From Cenococcum geophilum 1.58 (lineage: Eukaryota; Ascomycota; Dothideomycetes; Gloniales; Gloniaceae): a DNA stretch of 64,000 nt. This document shows positions 46,256-57,346 of this stretch, piece after piece. How positions within the stretch are numbered: position 1 is the stretch's first letter; every line of letters starts with the position of its first letter. Location: contig KV748219.1 in the NCBI GenBank assembly GCA_001692895.1, positions 682,001-746,000 on the forward strand, in the 5' to 3' direction. The position numbers were made by a program, and so were the translations under genes. The notes beneath the pieces are model-generated. The model saw only the letters and a program-made list of their open reading frames with translations, had not been told where the DNA came from and did not search any database.

Positions 46256-46903
46256 CTAGCTTAATTCTAGCCGAGATAAACCTAATCTTCTCTTTATAAA
46301 TGCTACCGTTTTTATTTTTAATAGGCTTTAAATCTATTTATTAAGTATAAGTTTCCATAAAATTTATAAACTGGCGGAAGTTATAACGGTTAGGCTATAT
46401 CCCATTCTAGAATAGCTTTATATTATTATATTATATAATATATAGATCTTAAGCCCATTTCTTTAAAAAGGGTTGCAGCTATAGCTATATAATAATTTAC
46501 TCTTTATTAAGCTAATTAAGTATAATCTAGTTTATTAATCGGTTTTTAATCTTACTAATAATCTAGCGTATACGCTCTTTGGTATTATCTTATATTATTA
46601 GCATCTTAAAGAAGTTGTCTACTTTATAAACCCGATTATTAGGCTATTAGGCGTTAGGTCTATAGCGGAGTTCTAAACTACTAAAGGTCTTAGCTAGTTA
46701 GTTTATATCCTTTTTCTATTTATAGCGTAGATACCTCTTTAGGTCTTTTATACCTTTTTAAATAAATTTTAAGTAGCTCCTAAAAAGCCCTTAGCCTTAG
46801 CTAGATTATAAAAGATTTTATCTAGCCTAGATTAAGCTCTACTAGATTTAAACCTACTACTAAAGGTTTCTAATATATTTATTAGTAGCTTCTTTTTATA
46901 GAG
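46256..46903 (-). pseudogene. ChrB gag fragment, cut by ChrA2
   Basis: Minus-strand reading gives hydrophilic, Lys/Arg-rich stretches such as LAKTFSSLELRYRPNA and NNRVYKVDNFFKM, consistent with capsid-region sequence. It ends abruptly at the ChrA2 LTR. It is the most 5' part of ChrB in view. Confidence 0.55.
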
Positions 46904-47221
46904 TGTAACGGAACCTTATAGCAAGTACTATAATAGGCTTGTTATTAGGCTAGGTGTATAGGTAATACAAATTAAAGTTAATAACGTAATAATAACTAGT
47001 GGAGTAATTGCCCAATAAATTAACTTTAATTATATTTTAAGAATTACTACAAGAAAGGAACTATCTAGGTAGGGACTAAGGGTCCTTAAATACACAATCG
47101 TACTCCTATAAAATCCTTCTTATACATAATATATATATACTCTATCCGCTCTATTATAGATTATATAGATTATATAGATTATATAGATTATATTATATAA
47201 CCTTAGTTATTATTTCTTATT
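46904..47221 (-). repeat. ChrA2 3' LTR
   Basis: This 318-bp repeat starts TGTAACGGAACC and corresponds to 17799-18120. It contains tandem (GATTATATA) units at about 47156-47205 where the ChrA1 LTR instead has TACGTT units. Confidence 0.78.
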
Positions 47222-48060
47222 ACATAGCTCTATTGGCTCTATCTTAGACTATACCTAGATTAACTAACTAGCTTCTTTTAACTCTTTTTTAAGTAGTTAT
47301 AATATTNTANTTAAAGCGTCCGTAATACTATCTCCCTCCTTTTTATTTTTATCCTTAAAGATTCCTAATATCTTTAAGTTATTTACTAGAGGTATAATAT
47401 CCGTCTAATTAATTTGGTTAATATTATTACTTATTATACCTAAAGCAATTTCTTCTTCTTTAACTGCTCGTCGTGTTCGCACTATTACTGCAATATTATC
47501 TCTTAGTGAGATTATACTATCTCCGTATTCTCGCTATTTAAAAAAGGGTTTAGTTTATATTGCGTTAATAAACCTATCTTCGCGATAACTATCCTCTTGC
47601 TTAGAGTATACTAAAGCGAATATTTATTTATTCTATAACGTTTGCTCTATCTCTAATACTAAATATACGCGACCTATTACTCCTAATAGTCGTCTAGTTC
47701 CCTAATTAATTTATCTTAAGGTTTTATATTTAATCTACTACTACATAGCTAGATAATAAACTGTCTATTACTTTGGTAAAGTTATACTATTCGCGTAATA
47801 TAGAACGGGAGGCTACCAATACTTAGTAACGGGCTCTTAAATCTCGTTTTACGGCGTCCGCTTAGTTAATCCATCTTAAGAAGGTTTGTAAGAAGGTCTA
47901 TTTTAAGGAGTAGAAGCTTATAAAATAGGGTTTATAGGAACTTAGTAATAAAAAAACAGATTCTCTTTTAGCCAAAAAGGAAATAAATCTAAGTAGCTCG
48001 GCAACTACTCTCCTTAGGTCCCCCTTAGGTAACTTATTTTTTAGTAATCCTTTTTATTAA
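47222..48060 (-). other. ChrA2 C-terminal extension and 3' non-coding region
   Basis: Beyond the chromodomain the minus strand still reads protein-like sequence (SLKQTFLQTFLRWIN*ADAV after read-through, then RDLRARY and VLVASRSILRE) at about 47950-47780. This suggests a C-terminal extension of unknown function, followed by non-coding sequence. N bases occur near 47307-47310. Confidence 0.5.
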
Positions 48061-49007
48061 TGCTGCCTAACCTAATTTCTTCTAATACTCCTATACCTTT
48101 CCTATAGCGTTCTTTAGGTTCTCTAATAGCTTTTAGGTAGTCTTATTATAGCCTATCTACTTTACTTTATACTATATTTCGTCGTCAATATCCTTATAAC
48201 TAACAATCTTTAAAACTTACTATTTATCCTCTTCTTATCCTCTATATATGTCCGCTTTGTAAACTAGTAGCTTAATATTCCTATATACTAGCTCTAGTAT
48301 TGCGATATACTATATAGGGTAGATCTTTATTTTAGCTAGTAGGTTTAACTTAAACGTAACTAGTAAAATCCTTTACTTAATTTTAAAAGGTCCTAGTCTA
48401 ACGTAGTTTAATTTCTTACTTGGTTATTAACTCTTAAAATTTTTATATAGTAGCCATACTTTATCTCCCTCCTTAAGATCTAGTCCCTTAGATCTCTTAG
48501 CATTATAGTACTTTTTTATTCTCTCTTATACTTTCTTTACTAATTCTATAAGGTCTATATAAAGATTTATTAGTATCTTTATTTTTTCTTTAGTTATACT
48601 ACTTATTTTCTTTACTTACTGTAGTAATAACGATATTCTTAGCTTATATCTATAATTTACCTTAAATAGTAATATGCCTATACCTTCTTATGGTGTTATA
48701 TTATATATAAACTATATAACTAGTAATAATAATACCTAATTATTCTACGCGTAATTAATATAATATCTTAGATACTATTCTAGTGTTTAATTTAGTCTTT
48801 CCATCTAACTGTCTGTCTGTGGATAATATATAGTAAAAGTTACTGCTCTAACTCCTTATTCCGCTAAGAATACCTCTTAGAATACTACTATAAATCTTAA
48901 ATCTCTATCTAATATAATCTTACTTAGTGCTCTATGTCTTATAAATACTTCCTTAACGTAAATTCTAGCAATATCTTCTACTAATATTTCTTTTATATAT
49001 GCTATAA
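48061..49007 (-). pseudogene. ChrA2 pol: chromodomain and integrase, first part
   Basis: The chromodomain at about 48250-48070 reads IVSYKDIDDEI*YKVK, then NKTT*KLLENLKNAIGKV on the minus strand. The integrase C-terminal domain and the end of the core follow rightward. The rest of the core lies at 54313-54481 beyond LineA. LineA's target duplication begins at 49008. Confidence 0.85.
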
Positions 49008-49399
49008 AGTATCCCTATTTTAATAATAAATTCAATTTACCGCCCGTCCCGGTCCCCCTAGTGGGTCTACACAGGCTAATACCTTCTATAGGAAAAACTC
49101 TATCTTAGAGAAGACCCGATCGCGGGCCGCGCTGGAGAGACGACGGCGTTCCGATATCGGGGCGCCGGCGACTCGCCTTCTACCTGGCTTAGAGTCTGCA
49201 TATTAAGCTAACTAACCGCGCTTCACGGACGATCTCACACTACCCCTTCTTCCCTTATCCTTTTACCTATATCCTTTTACCTATATTCCTTTACTAGTCC
49301 TCTAAGCTTTAAAAGGGCTAGTATCCCCTTATATTCTCTGCATCTATTGCCTTTATAGCCCGGAACTGGGCTAAAGCACTTAACTATATTAGCCACTTT

Positions 49400-52300
49400 G
49401 TAGCCGCTTAAGTACTTCTTTTATTGCTTAAGACGTCTTAGAGGCGTTTAGAGGCATATTATGCTATAAGGTCCGCCCTTTAGTATTATAGATATTGGAA
49501 TAGTATATAGTGTACTATCTGCCTTATCCAACTACATTCGCACCGCGGGAGAATTTTTAGTACTCCAATAGATGTAAGCTATGCGTTAAGCCCTATTACC
49601 TCTATATAAAGGAGAAATAGTGCTATAGCCTCTACTTTTGTTAGATCTTTATATAATAGGATTATAGGTTTCCCCTATGGGGTCTTCCACGTGGTTTCTA
49701 TGCGGTTTTTAGCCTTTACCTACCACCATTGGCGCTATTCTAGGTCTGCCCATTTCGCGATAAGGGTAATTTCGCGCTAGTGGTGCTGGTGGCCCCTATA
49801 CGGTGGCGGCGCTCCATCTACGCTCTACCGGCACTCCGCTAGCTACGCCTATAGGGGTTTATTATAGCTTCCTGCTCTATATAATCCTTCTAGTATGCGA
49901 GGAACCCCTATATTTTATTTTTACGGTCCTTTACGCGGTCCCTAAGCACTTCTAGTAGTATTAGTGGCCGTCTTATTTTCCGCTGGCGCTTTATTAGTGT
50001 TTTTTAGATACCCTTAAGTGCCTTTACTAATTCCTTTTCTACCCTATCGGAAGCTGTCTTGGCGGCTCTTTAGAGGGCTATCGTTTCTATATAGAGTTAG
50101 ATTGGGGAAATGGCCGCTTCCTTCTTAATTACAGCTATTAGTGTTTACTAGTATACTCCTATAACCCTACGGAGGCATTAGTTCTAGACTTTCTATAGCG
50201 GTTTAAGTAAGCTTTTCGCTAGCGTTCCGCCGTTGTCCTATACTCCCCATACTTGGGCGCTATATAGTATCGCTAGTTAGACGGTAGCTATGTATAAGAG
50301 GCGCAAGCGGCGCATTAATGGGCCCTATGTAGATATAGTGATCCTTAATATCGCTTCAAAGGCTGCTAATCCTTTAGTTGCTGCCTTCTTAATCTATTCT
50401 TTCTACTAAAGCTTAAGGTCTACCTAAATCCCTAGGATTTGTATACTGGTTTTTTGGGGAGCTGTCTTGTAGCCGGCGATACGCATAGTAGACGCAAGGT
50501 TTGTAGTGTCGTGGCGCCGTCGCCTTGTAAAGTGCATAAGCTAGTACTTTTTAGGGGCGAACGCCGCGCCGTGTCGGTTTGCCTATATAGTATAGTAGTT
50601 ATAGGCGGCTTCTAATCGTTAATAGTTCTCTACTGTGGAGTCTCCCTAAGTAATAAGATTTGTGTTATCTACGAAGCCGAACCCTAGCGTGCCGCTATTA
50701 GGACTTTAGAATTTCTCTAAAAGTTCTAATATAAAAAAGAGAAATAGAATTGGCGATAAGGGAGACCCCTAGGGAATGCCTATCTATATTTAGATCTAGT
50801 TACTCTTATATCCTATAAACTTAATACGGGTTTTATATACTGTTAGGAAGCTTTATATAAAGTCTATAAGCCACTTTAGAAAGCCTTTTTTTTTTAGAAT
50901 ATAGAGGAGCCTTTTATGGGATACGTTATTAAATACTCCTATTAAGTCTAGGCTTAGCATTAACACTATACACCTACAGCGCGTTCGCTACGCTGTCTAT
51001 ACGTAAGAGCTAAGTAGTCCTACTACTAATAGTGTAGATTGCTTGCGCCTTGCTCTTATCTAGTTCTAAAAGAGTAGACTGTGCTCTTCCGCTACTTCTA
51101 ATATAATATTAGCTACGTGCTTTTCTAGGACTTCTGCTAGCGTATTTTTAAGGGTAATTAGTTTATAGCTGCCTAGGAGAGAGTAGTCTTTCTTTTCTTC
51201 CTTACGTAATACTATAGTTATAAATTCTTTAAGACTTTCTAGTATTGTTCTATTAGTAAAGTAGTAGCTAGCTACTTCTACTAAGTCTTTTATAATAACT
51301 GGGGTAACTATTTTAAAAACTTTATTTAGTATACCATCTAGCCCTAGGGCTTTTCTATTTAGAAAGCTCCTAATTAGCTTACTAATTTCTTCTATTAAGA
51401 TAATAGGGCTAATATTAAGTACTCTTTGTTTTATTATTGCCTCTATCTTAATATTGCTAAGGTCCGCTATTCTAGTCTTAGGAAAGAATTTAGCTATAAG
51501 GATATCTGCTTTTATAGTATTATTATCTATTAAGGGGTCCTTAGTAGACCTCCTAAGGTTTAGTAGGTAGAAGTCCGCCTTTGCTATACTTACTTTTCTA
51601 CTCCATTTTAATAGGATTTAGAGTCCTTTATTATAGGGTTTTAATTAATCCTTAGTAAGTTTATAAATAAAGCGCCTCTAGTTATTATAACTAACTCTCC
51701 TAGTTTCTTTCTAGAGTTAATTGCTTAGTATTAGGTATCTTTATAAGTCCTAGGGGTTATTATAATCCTAGTACTGTCGCCGCGCCTAGTAGGCGCTGGC
51801 GTAGAGCTATATAGCATTTGGTAACTATTCTCGGCGGGCTTATTAGCTAGGTTATGCTTATAGGCAGTATTCTTTAAGTGCTTATTTAATCCCTTCCTAA
51901 AGGGCTTAAAGGGGGTCTTTAGATATAGCCCAGTTAAGCCCCTAGATACTTTAGAGGAGGCCCTATAAGTCTAGTTTTTTAAGGGCAAGGTGTTAGCGTT
52001 CCGCTAGCGGATAGCTAGCGTTATTAATTTGGATATAGATAGGTATATAGTCTCTTATAAAGGCCTATTCCTTAACTATACTATAAAAGTTAACTCTTCT
52101 ATATAGATTTGGAGATATAAATATAAGGTTAATTATACTTTCCTATTGCCCTCTTTTCTATATAGGCTTTCCTTTTAGTATAGCGAGTATAAGACCTCTA
52201 GCTTCGGTTTTAGCCAGTAGGCGTTCCGCCTATTCTTCGCTAGCTATATACTTTCCGCCCTACCTTAGGTGGTAGGCGTTAAAGTCGCCTAGGAGTATAA

Positions 52301-52700
52301 TTTCTCCCTTAGCTTTCTTAATAGCTATTTTAACCTCTAACTATGTCCTAATCTAAGGGCCGTCTTCGCGCGGGTTATAAATATTAATAATTATAATCTC
52401 TAGCCCCTCTAGGTGCACTCAGAGGGCTATAGTAAAGGGGCTATACTATCTACGCTTTTAATACGCGGCATTAATATTCCGGCTAATTATAAAGCAGACC
52501 TTTATTATAGGGAGGGCGTTATACGTAAGTATAAATCCTCTAGGGCAGTATATTAATTTAGTATACCTATTATATACCAGCTTCTAAACTATAAGGACCT
52601 AGTAGTCCGCCAGCATAACGCTGTTAAAGAAGGGGCGACACACCCCTTAATTTGCATTTCCGTAATTAAACTAGATAATTATACACTTATTTATTTAGGG
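49400..52700 (-). pseudogene. LineA ORF2: endonuclease and reverse transcriptase
   Basis: Minus strand. The apurinic-type endonuclease at about 52660-52000 reads LEGLEIIIINIYNPREDGP, then KAKGEIILLGDFNAYH, with DFNA intact at 52271-52290, and STIDLTFVS. RT at about 51560-50280 reads GIPRGSPLSPILFLF (about 50770-50725) and the catalytic box FVDN (50664-50675; second Asp now Asn). RHGAAFAPKKY and LMHFTRR follow at about 50580-50520, which is typical of fungal LINE RTs. The downstream part (about 50200-49400) should hold the C-terminal domain, but I could not place RNase H or a CCHC motif there. Stops are TAG/TAA. Confidence 0.88.
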
Positions 52701-53049
52701 TAGGTGTAGGCTTATCTATATCTGTGTCCTACTCCTCTTTATTTTCGCTAGTTACTATTATTGCTCTATTAGCACGTAGCCGGAGCCTTAATTATAATCT
52801 ATCTCTGCTTACTTTATTAATAAAAGATGGTTTGCCTAGTCCCCGTTTAAGTAGTTGTTCTTAGGTCCCTAACAGTTTTTATCCTTTTTTTTTATTAGTA
52901 ATAATTATAAAGTTTCCTAGTATTAGGGGTAGGTGTAGTATTATTTCTATAGCTTCTTATATACGGAGCAACTGCGTTAAGAGGGCTATTTTTTTTGTTT
53001 GGATGCCTTTAAGGTAGCTTTAAAAAGTCCTATACTCCTTTCTTTACTA

Positions 53050-54250
53050 TACTTTATAGGCTTTACTGCAATTAATATAGGATACCCTTTCTTTAGGGNA
53101 ATTTNTGNTGCTATATAGTCCTATATATTNTCCGNATTTTATTTATTTTCTATATACGCTTTATATATATCCCTATTAATTATATCTATAGCATTACTTT
53201 ATAATTAGGCTGTTCTTAAATAGCCTAGTTTTAAAAAGCTAAGATTTAATAACTATCCCGCTTTTTATAATTTTATGCTAAATTACTTAGGTTAGGACGC
53301 CAATTATAAGTATTCCTCTAGTCTTTTTAGGTTCTTTTTAGGCACTGCTAGGGCTTACCTAGCATTTCGCCTACGCTTTAGGGTTGTATAGCCATCGGAT
53401 CCAGCTAATAGCTACTCTAGGCGCGAGGCGCTTTATAGCTTCGCAGATGGATTAAGTTAATTCTAAGTTATCTATATTCCTTCCGCTATTAATTGGGGTC
53501 TTAAGTAGGACCCTAGGTACTTCTAAGAGGTAGTTTTTCTTAGTATTTTAAGTCCTAGCGTGTTTAGTCCGTTTAAGATTTAATCCTTTATTATTTAGGA
53601 GGGGATATAAACGTTTATATCCCCGCTATTAAGGGTGCGTACGGCGTATACGCTTAGTATTATTCTCTAAATATTCTTAAGAAGCTCCCCTAGTTTATGG
53701 CCCTAGGGCTCCTTAAGCCGGACGCGTACGGTCGCTCTCTGTGGTGCCGCGACTATGTTTACTATACGGGCCGCTTACGTAGCAACAGCTACCTAGGTCT
53801 AGCCCTGTACTAAAGGAACTCCTAAACCTAGGGGTCCTCCTTTATACGTTTCTTTTTAGATTTTTATAATGCTAGCTTTAATCCGGTTAAGCTAGGCCTT
53901 AGTCTTCTTTTCTTAGGTTATCTAACGCGTTAAGAGGGTTTTAACGCGTTATATTACCTTTTAAATAGCAATAAGTATCTAGTGTTATAGGGTTTCTTCC
54001 TCCTCTTTTATAAGATTATCTTTAATTTATCTAAGTATTTTTTTTTGTTTTTGCTATTACTAGTTAAGCTAGCAGCTGTCCTTTCCATATTATTACCCGC
54101 CTAGTTTATAGTTTAGCTCCCTTATATTACGATTTTTATAACTCTAGCGGGAAGCTTGCGCCCCTCTATTGTCCCCTATGCTTTATAGATAGGGGCGACG
54201 TGGTTTTATAGGGTCTCTTAGTGCGGGGAATGGGATTCCGATATCGGATT
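53050..54250 (-). pseudogene. LineA ORF1 (Gag-like)
   Basis: The minus strand at about 53760-53530 reads VAAPQRATVRVRLKEP, SVYAVRTLNSGDINVYIPS, then LNGLNTLGLKILRK, the pattern of fungal Tad-type ORF1 proteins that bind element RNA. The C-terminal zinc knuckles expected near 53400-53250 are not readable. N bases lie near 53099-53136. Confidence 0.72.
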
Positions 54251-54312
54251 GCTTTATTAAGTAGTTTTTAGGCTAGTTTCGCTGCTGTTACGGCTCCAGT
54301 ATCCCTATTTTA

Positions 54313-54481
54313 TAATCTTATCTACTATTACTAAAATTATATTATAATCTTATCCGGTAATAGGGTCCCTTAACTTTAGTAACTTAATAATAAAGTCCTA
54401 TAATATAACCTCCTATAATCTCTCTAGTATTTTAATAGGTTATGGTCCTCTATATAGCTTATACCTTATTAGTTTATTTCT
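54313..54481 (-). pseudogene. ChrA2 integrase core, second part
   Basis: This aligns with 960-1130 (ChrA1) and continues the integrase frame from 49007 after removing LineA. It is cut at 54482 by the Cop1 LTR. Confidence 0.85.
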
Positions 54482-54790
54482 TGTCGGTATATATACTTTA
54501 ATCAACGTGCATAAATATCACTGTATTGCGATACGTATGCGGTGTTAGTTATTGGATAATTGCTTATTTTCTAATGCAGTGTTAATAGTACATATACGCG
54601 TCTCGCGTAGATTACGTGCTCTATATACGTGATATAAATATACATATTAACACTAGAGCAACTCTAAAAAGAAACCAAATTGTGCTATTTCCGTTGTTTA
54701 TAGCATATACGCAATAACTAGCTCTTCTGTCTATAACACGCAATAGCTATAACGGCGCTAGGGCCCGTTATATACCATATTCTACCGACT
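54482..54790 (-). repeat. Probable Cop1 LTR
   Basis: It starts TGTCGGTATATA exactly where ChrA2 homology stops. The inverse, TACCGAC, occurs at 54783-54789, suggesting an LTR of about 309 bp. No second copy is seen in the window, so the right edge is tentative. Confidence 0.55.
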
Positions 54791-55000
54791 TCTGCTATAC
54801 TACTAAATTCTGCTAAATTCTGCTATATTGCCGAATTCTGCCAAATTCTACTAAGTTGCCGAATTCTGCCGAATTCTGCCGTGTTATTAAATTCTGCTAA
54901 ATTCTGCTAAGTTACCGAATTCTGCCAAATTCTGCCGTGTTATTAAATTCTGCTAAATTCTGCCATATTATTAAATTCTGCCAAATTCTGCCATATTGCT
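54778..55000. repeat. ATTCTGC minisatellite
   Basis: About twenty imperfect ATTCTGC(C/T)(A/G)(A/T) units are grouped into longer units with TATTA or TTGCCGA spacers. It sits between the Cop1 LTR and the end of its pol frame. Related ATTCTGC/GTTCTAC repeats lie in both Gyp2 LTRs. Confidence 0.85.
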
Positions 55001-55019
55001 GGCCCTGACTTTACTAGCG

Positions 55020-57180
55020 CCTTAGCAGCCCCCGCGTCTACCTTTAGTAATACTAAACCAAAGTTAAATCCGTTCGCTTAACCTACTCTACAGCCCATAA
55101 TTTAACTTAATTCGTGTTAATAAGTTATAATAGTGCCGTATAAGGCTTACCCTTTATTATAGCGTCCGCAGGGTTAGTGTCTCTATTAATCTACTTAACT
55201 TTAGTAATCTGTCTCCGCTTATAAGCTTGGCGGAGGCATATCACATTAATTATTAAGCGTTTCTCTTGCGTAGTTCCTAGTTAGACAAGACAGTTGTATA
55301 AAGACTTTAAATCGGTATAGAGAATAAGTAGTAGGTTAACCTATAAGATCTTATCTAGCGTAGATTTAATTGCAGCGCCTATATTAAAACCATGCGCTAT
55401 ACCGTACAATTCTAAGGCTAATACACTCCTAGTAACTCTTTTACACTTAGTTAAGGACCAATAGACAATATTTACCTTATTTAAGGCGTTCGCTAGTATA
55501 AGTATATAGCCAATTTGCGAAGATAGGTCCTTATTATTGGCGAAGGAAGCGTCTATAAATACCAGGAGTTGTAAGGTATTAATATCTAGCTTAACGAACT
55601 TTAAGCCTCTATTTATGTTCTTAATCTGCCAACTTAATTGCTTATTAAGACTCTTTATGTCGTCTTTAACTGGGTTAATTACCTAGGCAGCAAAGGATAG
55701 ATTAAATAAGGCCTTTGGTTGACAAATAGACGCAATATATATACCTCTAGCACGTTAGGCGATATACTAGTCTTTTAGTGTTAAAGTATAAGTAGCTCCT
55801 TTTAAGCTAGTACTCGTGGCTAGTTTAGTGCTAATTAGGCTGAGGTTTTTGCATTACCGCTCTTAAGTAAGGGTAATTCTATCCAGAATAAGTTAAATAA
55901 GGCCACCATTAAATTTAAGGGGTATATTAACCGTAAGTTGCTTACGCTCCTTAGCTATAAACTTTGCCTTATATAGCTTATTCTGCTCCGCCTCTATAAA
56001 GGTCTTATCTGCTAAAAATAGGGTATTATTGGTCTGTAGGCCCATAATGCCAAAGGGTTTATTGCTTTAAAGAAGGCAAGGGTTGTACGTGGATTGGTCT
56101 ATATATAGCTGCTGTATATAATGCGAATAGTAGGTTTTAAACCAGTAGTTACTGGCTTCTAGTACTCCGTATAGAGGCTTTAGCACCTTTAAGACCGTAT
56201 TCTTACCAATTCTAAGTTTATTTTATAGTTTACGAGGTGGGCGCACGTAGAATTTATAATTTAGGTTTATAGTGGACTATATATAGGCTTATGATATATC
56301 CCGCAGGTAGAGGCTGTATAGCCCTATAGCGGCTATATATAGGATAAGTCGCTAGCTAGCTTACTAAATAGTTAGTAATTAAGTTAATACGAGCTCTTTC
56401 TCCTGGTTGTTATACGCCTATACGACTAGTTAAGACTTCTTAAAGGCCTTATTAGTACCTAGGTTCTTAATTTCGTCCATAAAGCGTAAGTTAAAGAGTT
56501 GTATACCTTAGGGTATATTTATAAGCTTTATAATCTTAAATACTCCTTTCTTAAGTAGACCAGTAAGTTCCTTTTACTAAAAGGCGCTAAATTAAGTAAC
56601 ATTATCTTGCAAGTAAGTTATAATATCTGCTATAGCTATAAGTAGGGGGTACTTACGTGGGCGACCTTGGCCTCGTTTTAGTGCTAGTTAAGGGGCAGCT
56701 TCCTGAAATAGAGGCGCAGGTTCATTAATTCGCGTAGGTTCTACGTGCTCTACGGCGTTATGGATAGGAGGCTCCTTAGTTAGTTCTAGTTATAGGTATA
56801 GTTTAATAACCGTAGATCGGAAAGATGTAGGTCTATTTAGTAACTTAACCGTATATATTTCTCCTTTAACCGTAAGTAGGTTATATAGTCCGTCCTAGTG
56901 TCTAGCTTGGCCCGTATTTCCTTCTCTCTATACTAAAATAGGTGAGTTTAGTGGTAGGTCGTGTACCGCGTTAGTTTTAGGTCCGTTGCGCATATTTAGG
57001 GCGTCTGTAATTTAACGTTTAGCTTATAATTTCTAAATTTCTACTATAGCCTTCTTAATTGCGTTTGCTCGCTGTATTACTAACGGTAATAGTGTAGTAG
57101 GGTAAAATGGGCCACTACTTAGTGCCTTGGCATTTTCCTGTATATATTGAGCCTTCGGCTTCTCTCCTTCTCTCTATAAC
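55020..57180 (-). pseudogene. Cop1 pol: integrase C-terminus, RT, RNase H
   Basis: Minus strand, N to C. The integrase tail is at about 57175-56800 (KPKAQYIQENAKALSSGPFY, NMRNGPKTNAVHDLPLNSPI, VKLLNRPTSFRSTV). RT is at about 56580-55900 (KELTGLLKKGVFKI, NLRFMDEIKNLGTNKAFKKS, VLKVLKPLYGVLEA, ADKTFIEAEQNKLYKAKFIA), with the catalytic DD position reading Asn-Asn (56025-56030). RNase H is at about 55560-55290 (VFIDASFANNKDLSSQIGYI, KCKRVTRSVLALELYG). Long open stretches remain, so mutation is moderate. The gene order IN-RT-RNase H proves copia rather than gypsy. Confidence 0.9.
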
Positions 57181-57236
57181 GACCTACCGGAATACATTCT
57201 TTCCTTTCTTCTTACTGACTGCTTTCCTACTGATTG

Positions 57237-57297
57237 ATTACGACTGACTGACCGACTGACCGACCGACTGACTGACCGACCGACAGACAGACAGACG
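57237..57297. repeat. GACT/GACC/GACA tetranucleotide microsatellite
   Basis: An array of GACT, GACC and GACA units, preceded by a CT-rich stretch (57165-57215), lies between the Cop1 fragment and the GagX start. It keeps CA/TG-containing units unmutated. Confidence 0.85.
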
Positions 57298-57346
57298 GCA
57301 CTGTGACTTTCCTATCTGAGAGTGGTCGTACCCTCCCACATATTTT

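Larger units (their letters stand above)
19026..46903 (-). mobile_element. ChrB, minus-strand chromodomain gypsy element, heavily interrupted
   Basis: The pieces 19026-19639, 25490-26804, 27410-32463, 39677-39900 and 46256-46903 join into one element once inserts with matched target duplications are removed. Those inserts are Gyp2 (GAGCC), SinB (13 bp), Gyp3 (GCCCC) and Gyp4 (AATTA). The order is 3' LTR, long 3' region, chromodomain, integrase, RNase H, RT, protease, gag. ChrA2 cuts it at 46904, so its 5' LTR is not seen. That the LTR at 19026 belongs to this same element is inferred from the polypurine tract and orientation. Confidence 0.7.
49023..54297 (-). mobile_element. LineA, Tad-like non-LTR retrotransposon
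   Basis: The exact 15-bp duplication AGTATCCCTATTTTA (49008-49022 and 54298-54312) flanks a 5,275-bp insert. The left end TAATAATAAA is the 3' tail of a minus-strand LINE. It contains an ORF1-like region, then an endonuclease and a reverse transcriptase in the order of Tad/I-type LINEs. The 3' part (49030-50700) keeps more G+C than the rest. Confidence 0.93.
46904..54481 (-). mobile_element. ChrA2, second copy of the ChrA gypsy family, truncated
   Basis: The 3' LTR (46904-47221), 3' region and the C-terminal half of pol correspond to ChrA1. ChrA2 is interrupted by LineA and ends at 54481, where the Cop1 LTR starts. The pol segments 48061-49007 and 54313-54481 align with 1-1130 of the window. 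Differences noticed are mainly C/T and G/A. The rest of the element is not in the window. Confidence 0.85.
54482..57180 (-). mobile_element. Cop1, Ty1/copia retrotransposon fragment
   Basis: A 3' LTR-like end at the left and a minus-strand copia polyprotein covering the integrase C-terminus, RT and RNase H. The 5' half (gag, protease, integrase core, 5' LTR) is missing, cut off between about 57180 and 57340. No target duplication partner was found. Confidence 0.8.

Noticed and set aside
54778..55000. CRISPR-like array
   Set aside because: Units are short, abutting and imperfect with no unique spacers, and the host is a fungus. It is a minisatellite.
57237..57297. Telomere or centromere satellite
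   Set aside because: The GACT/GACC/GACA array is short and unique in the window, and there is no TTAGGG array.
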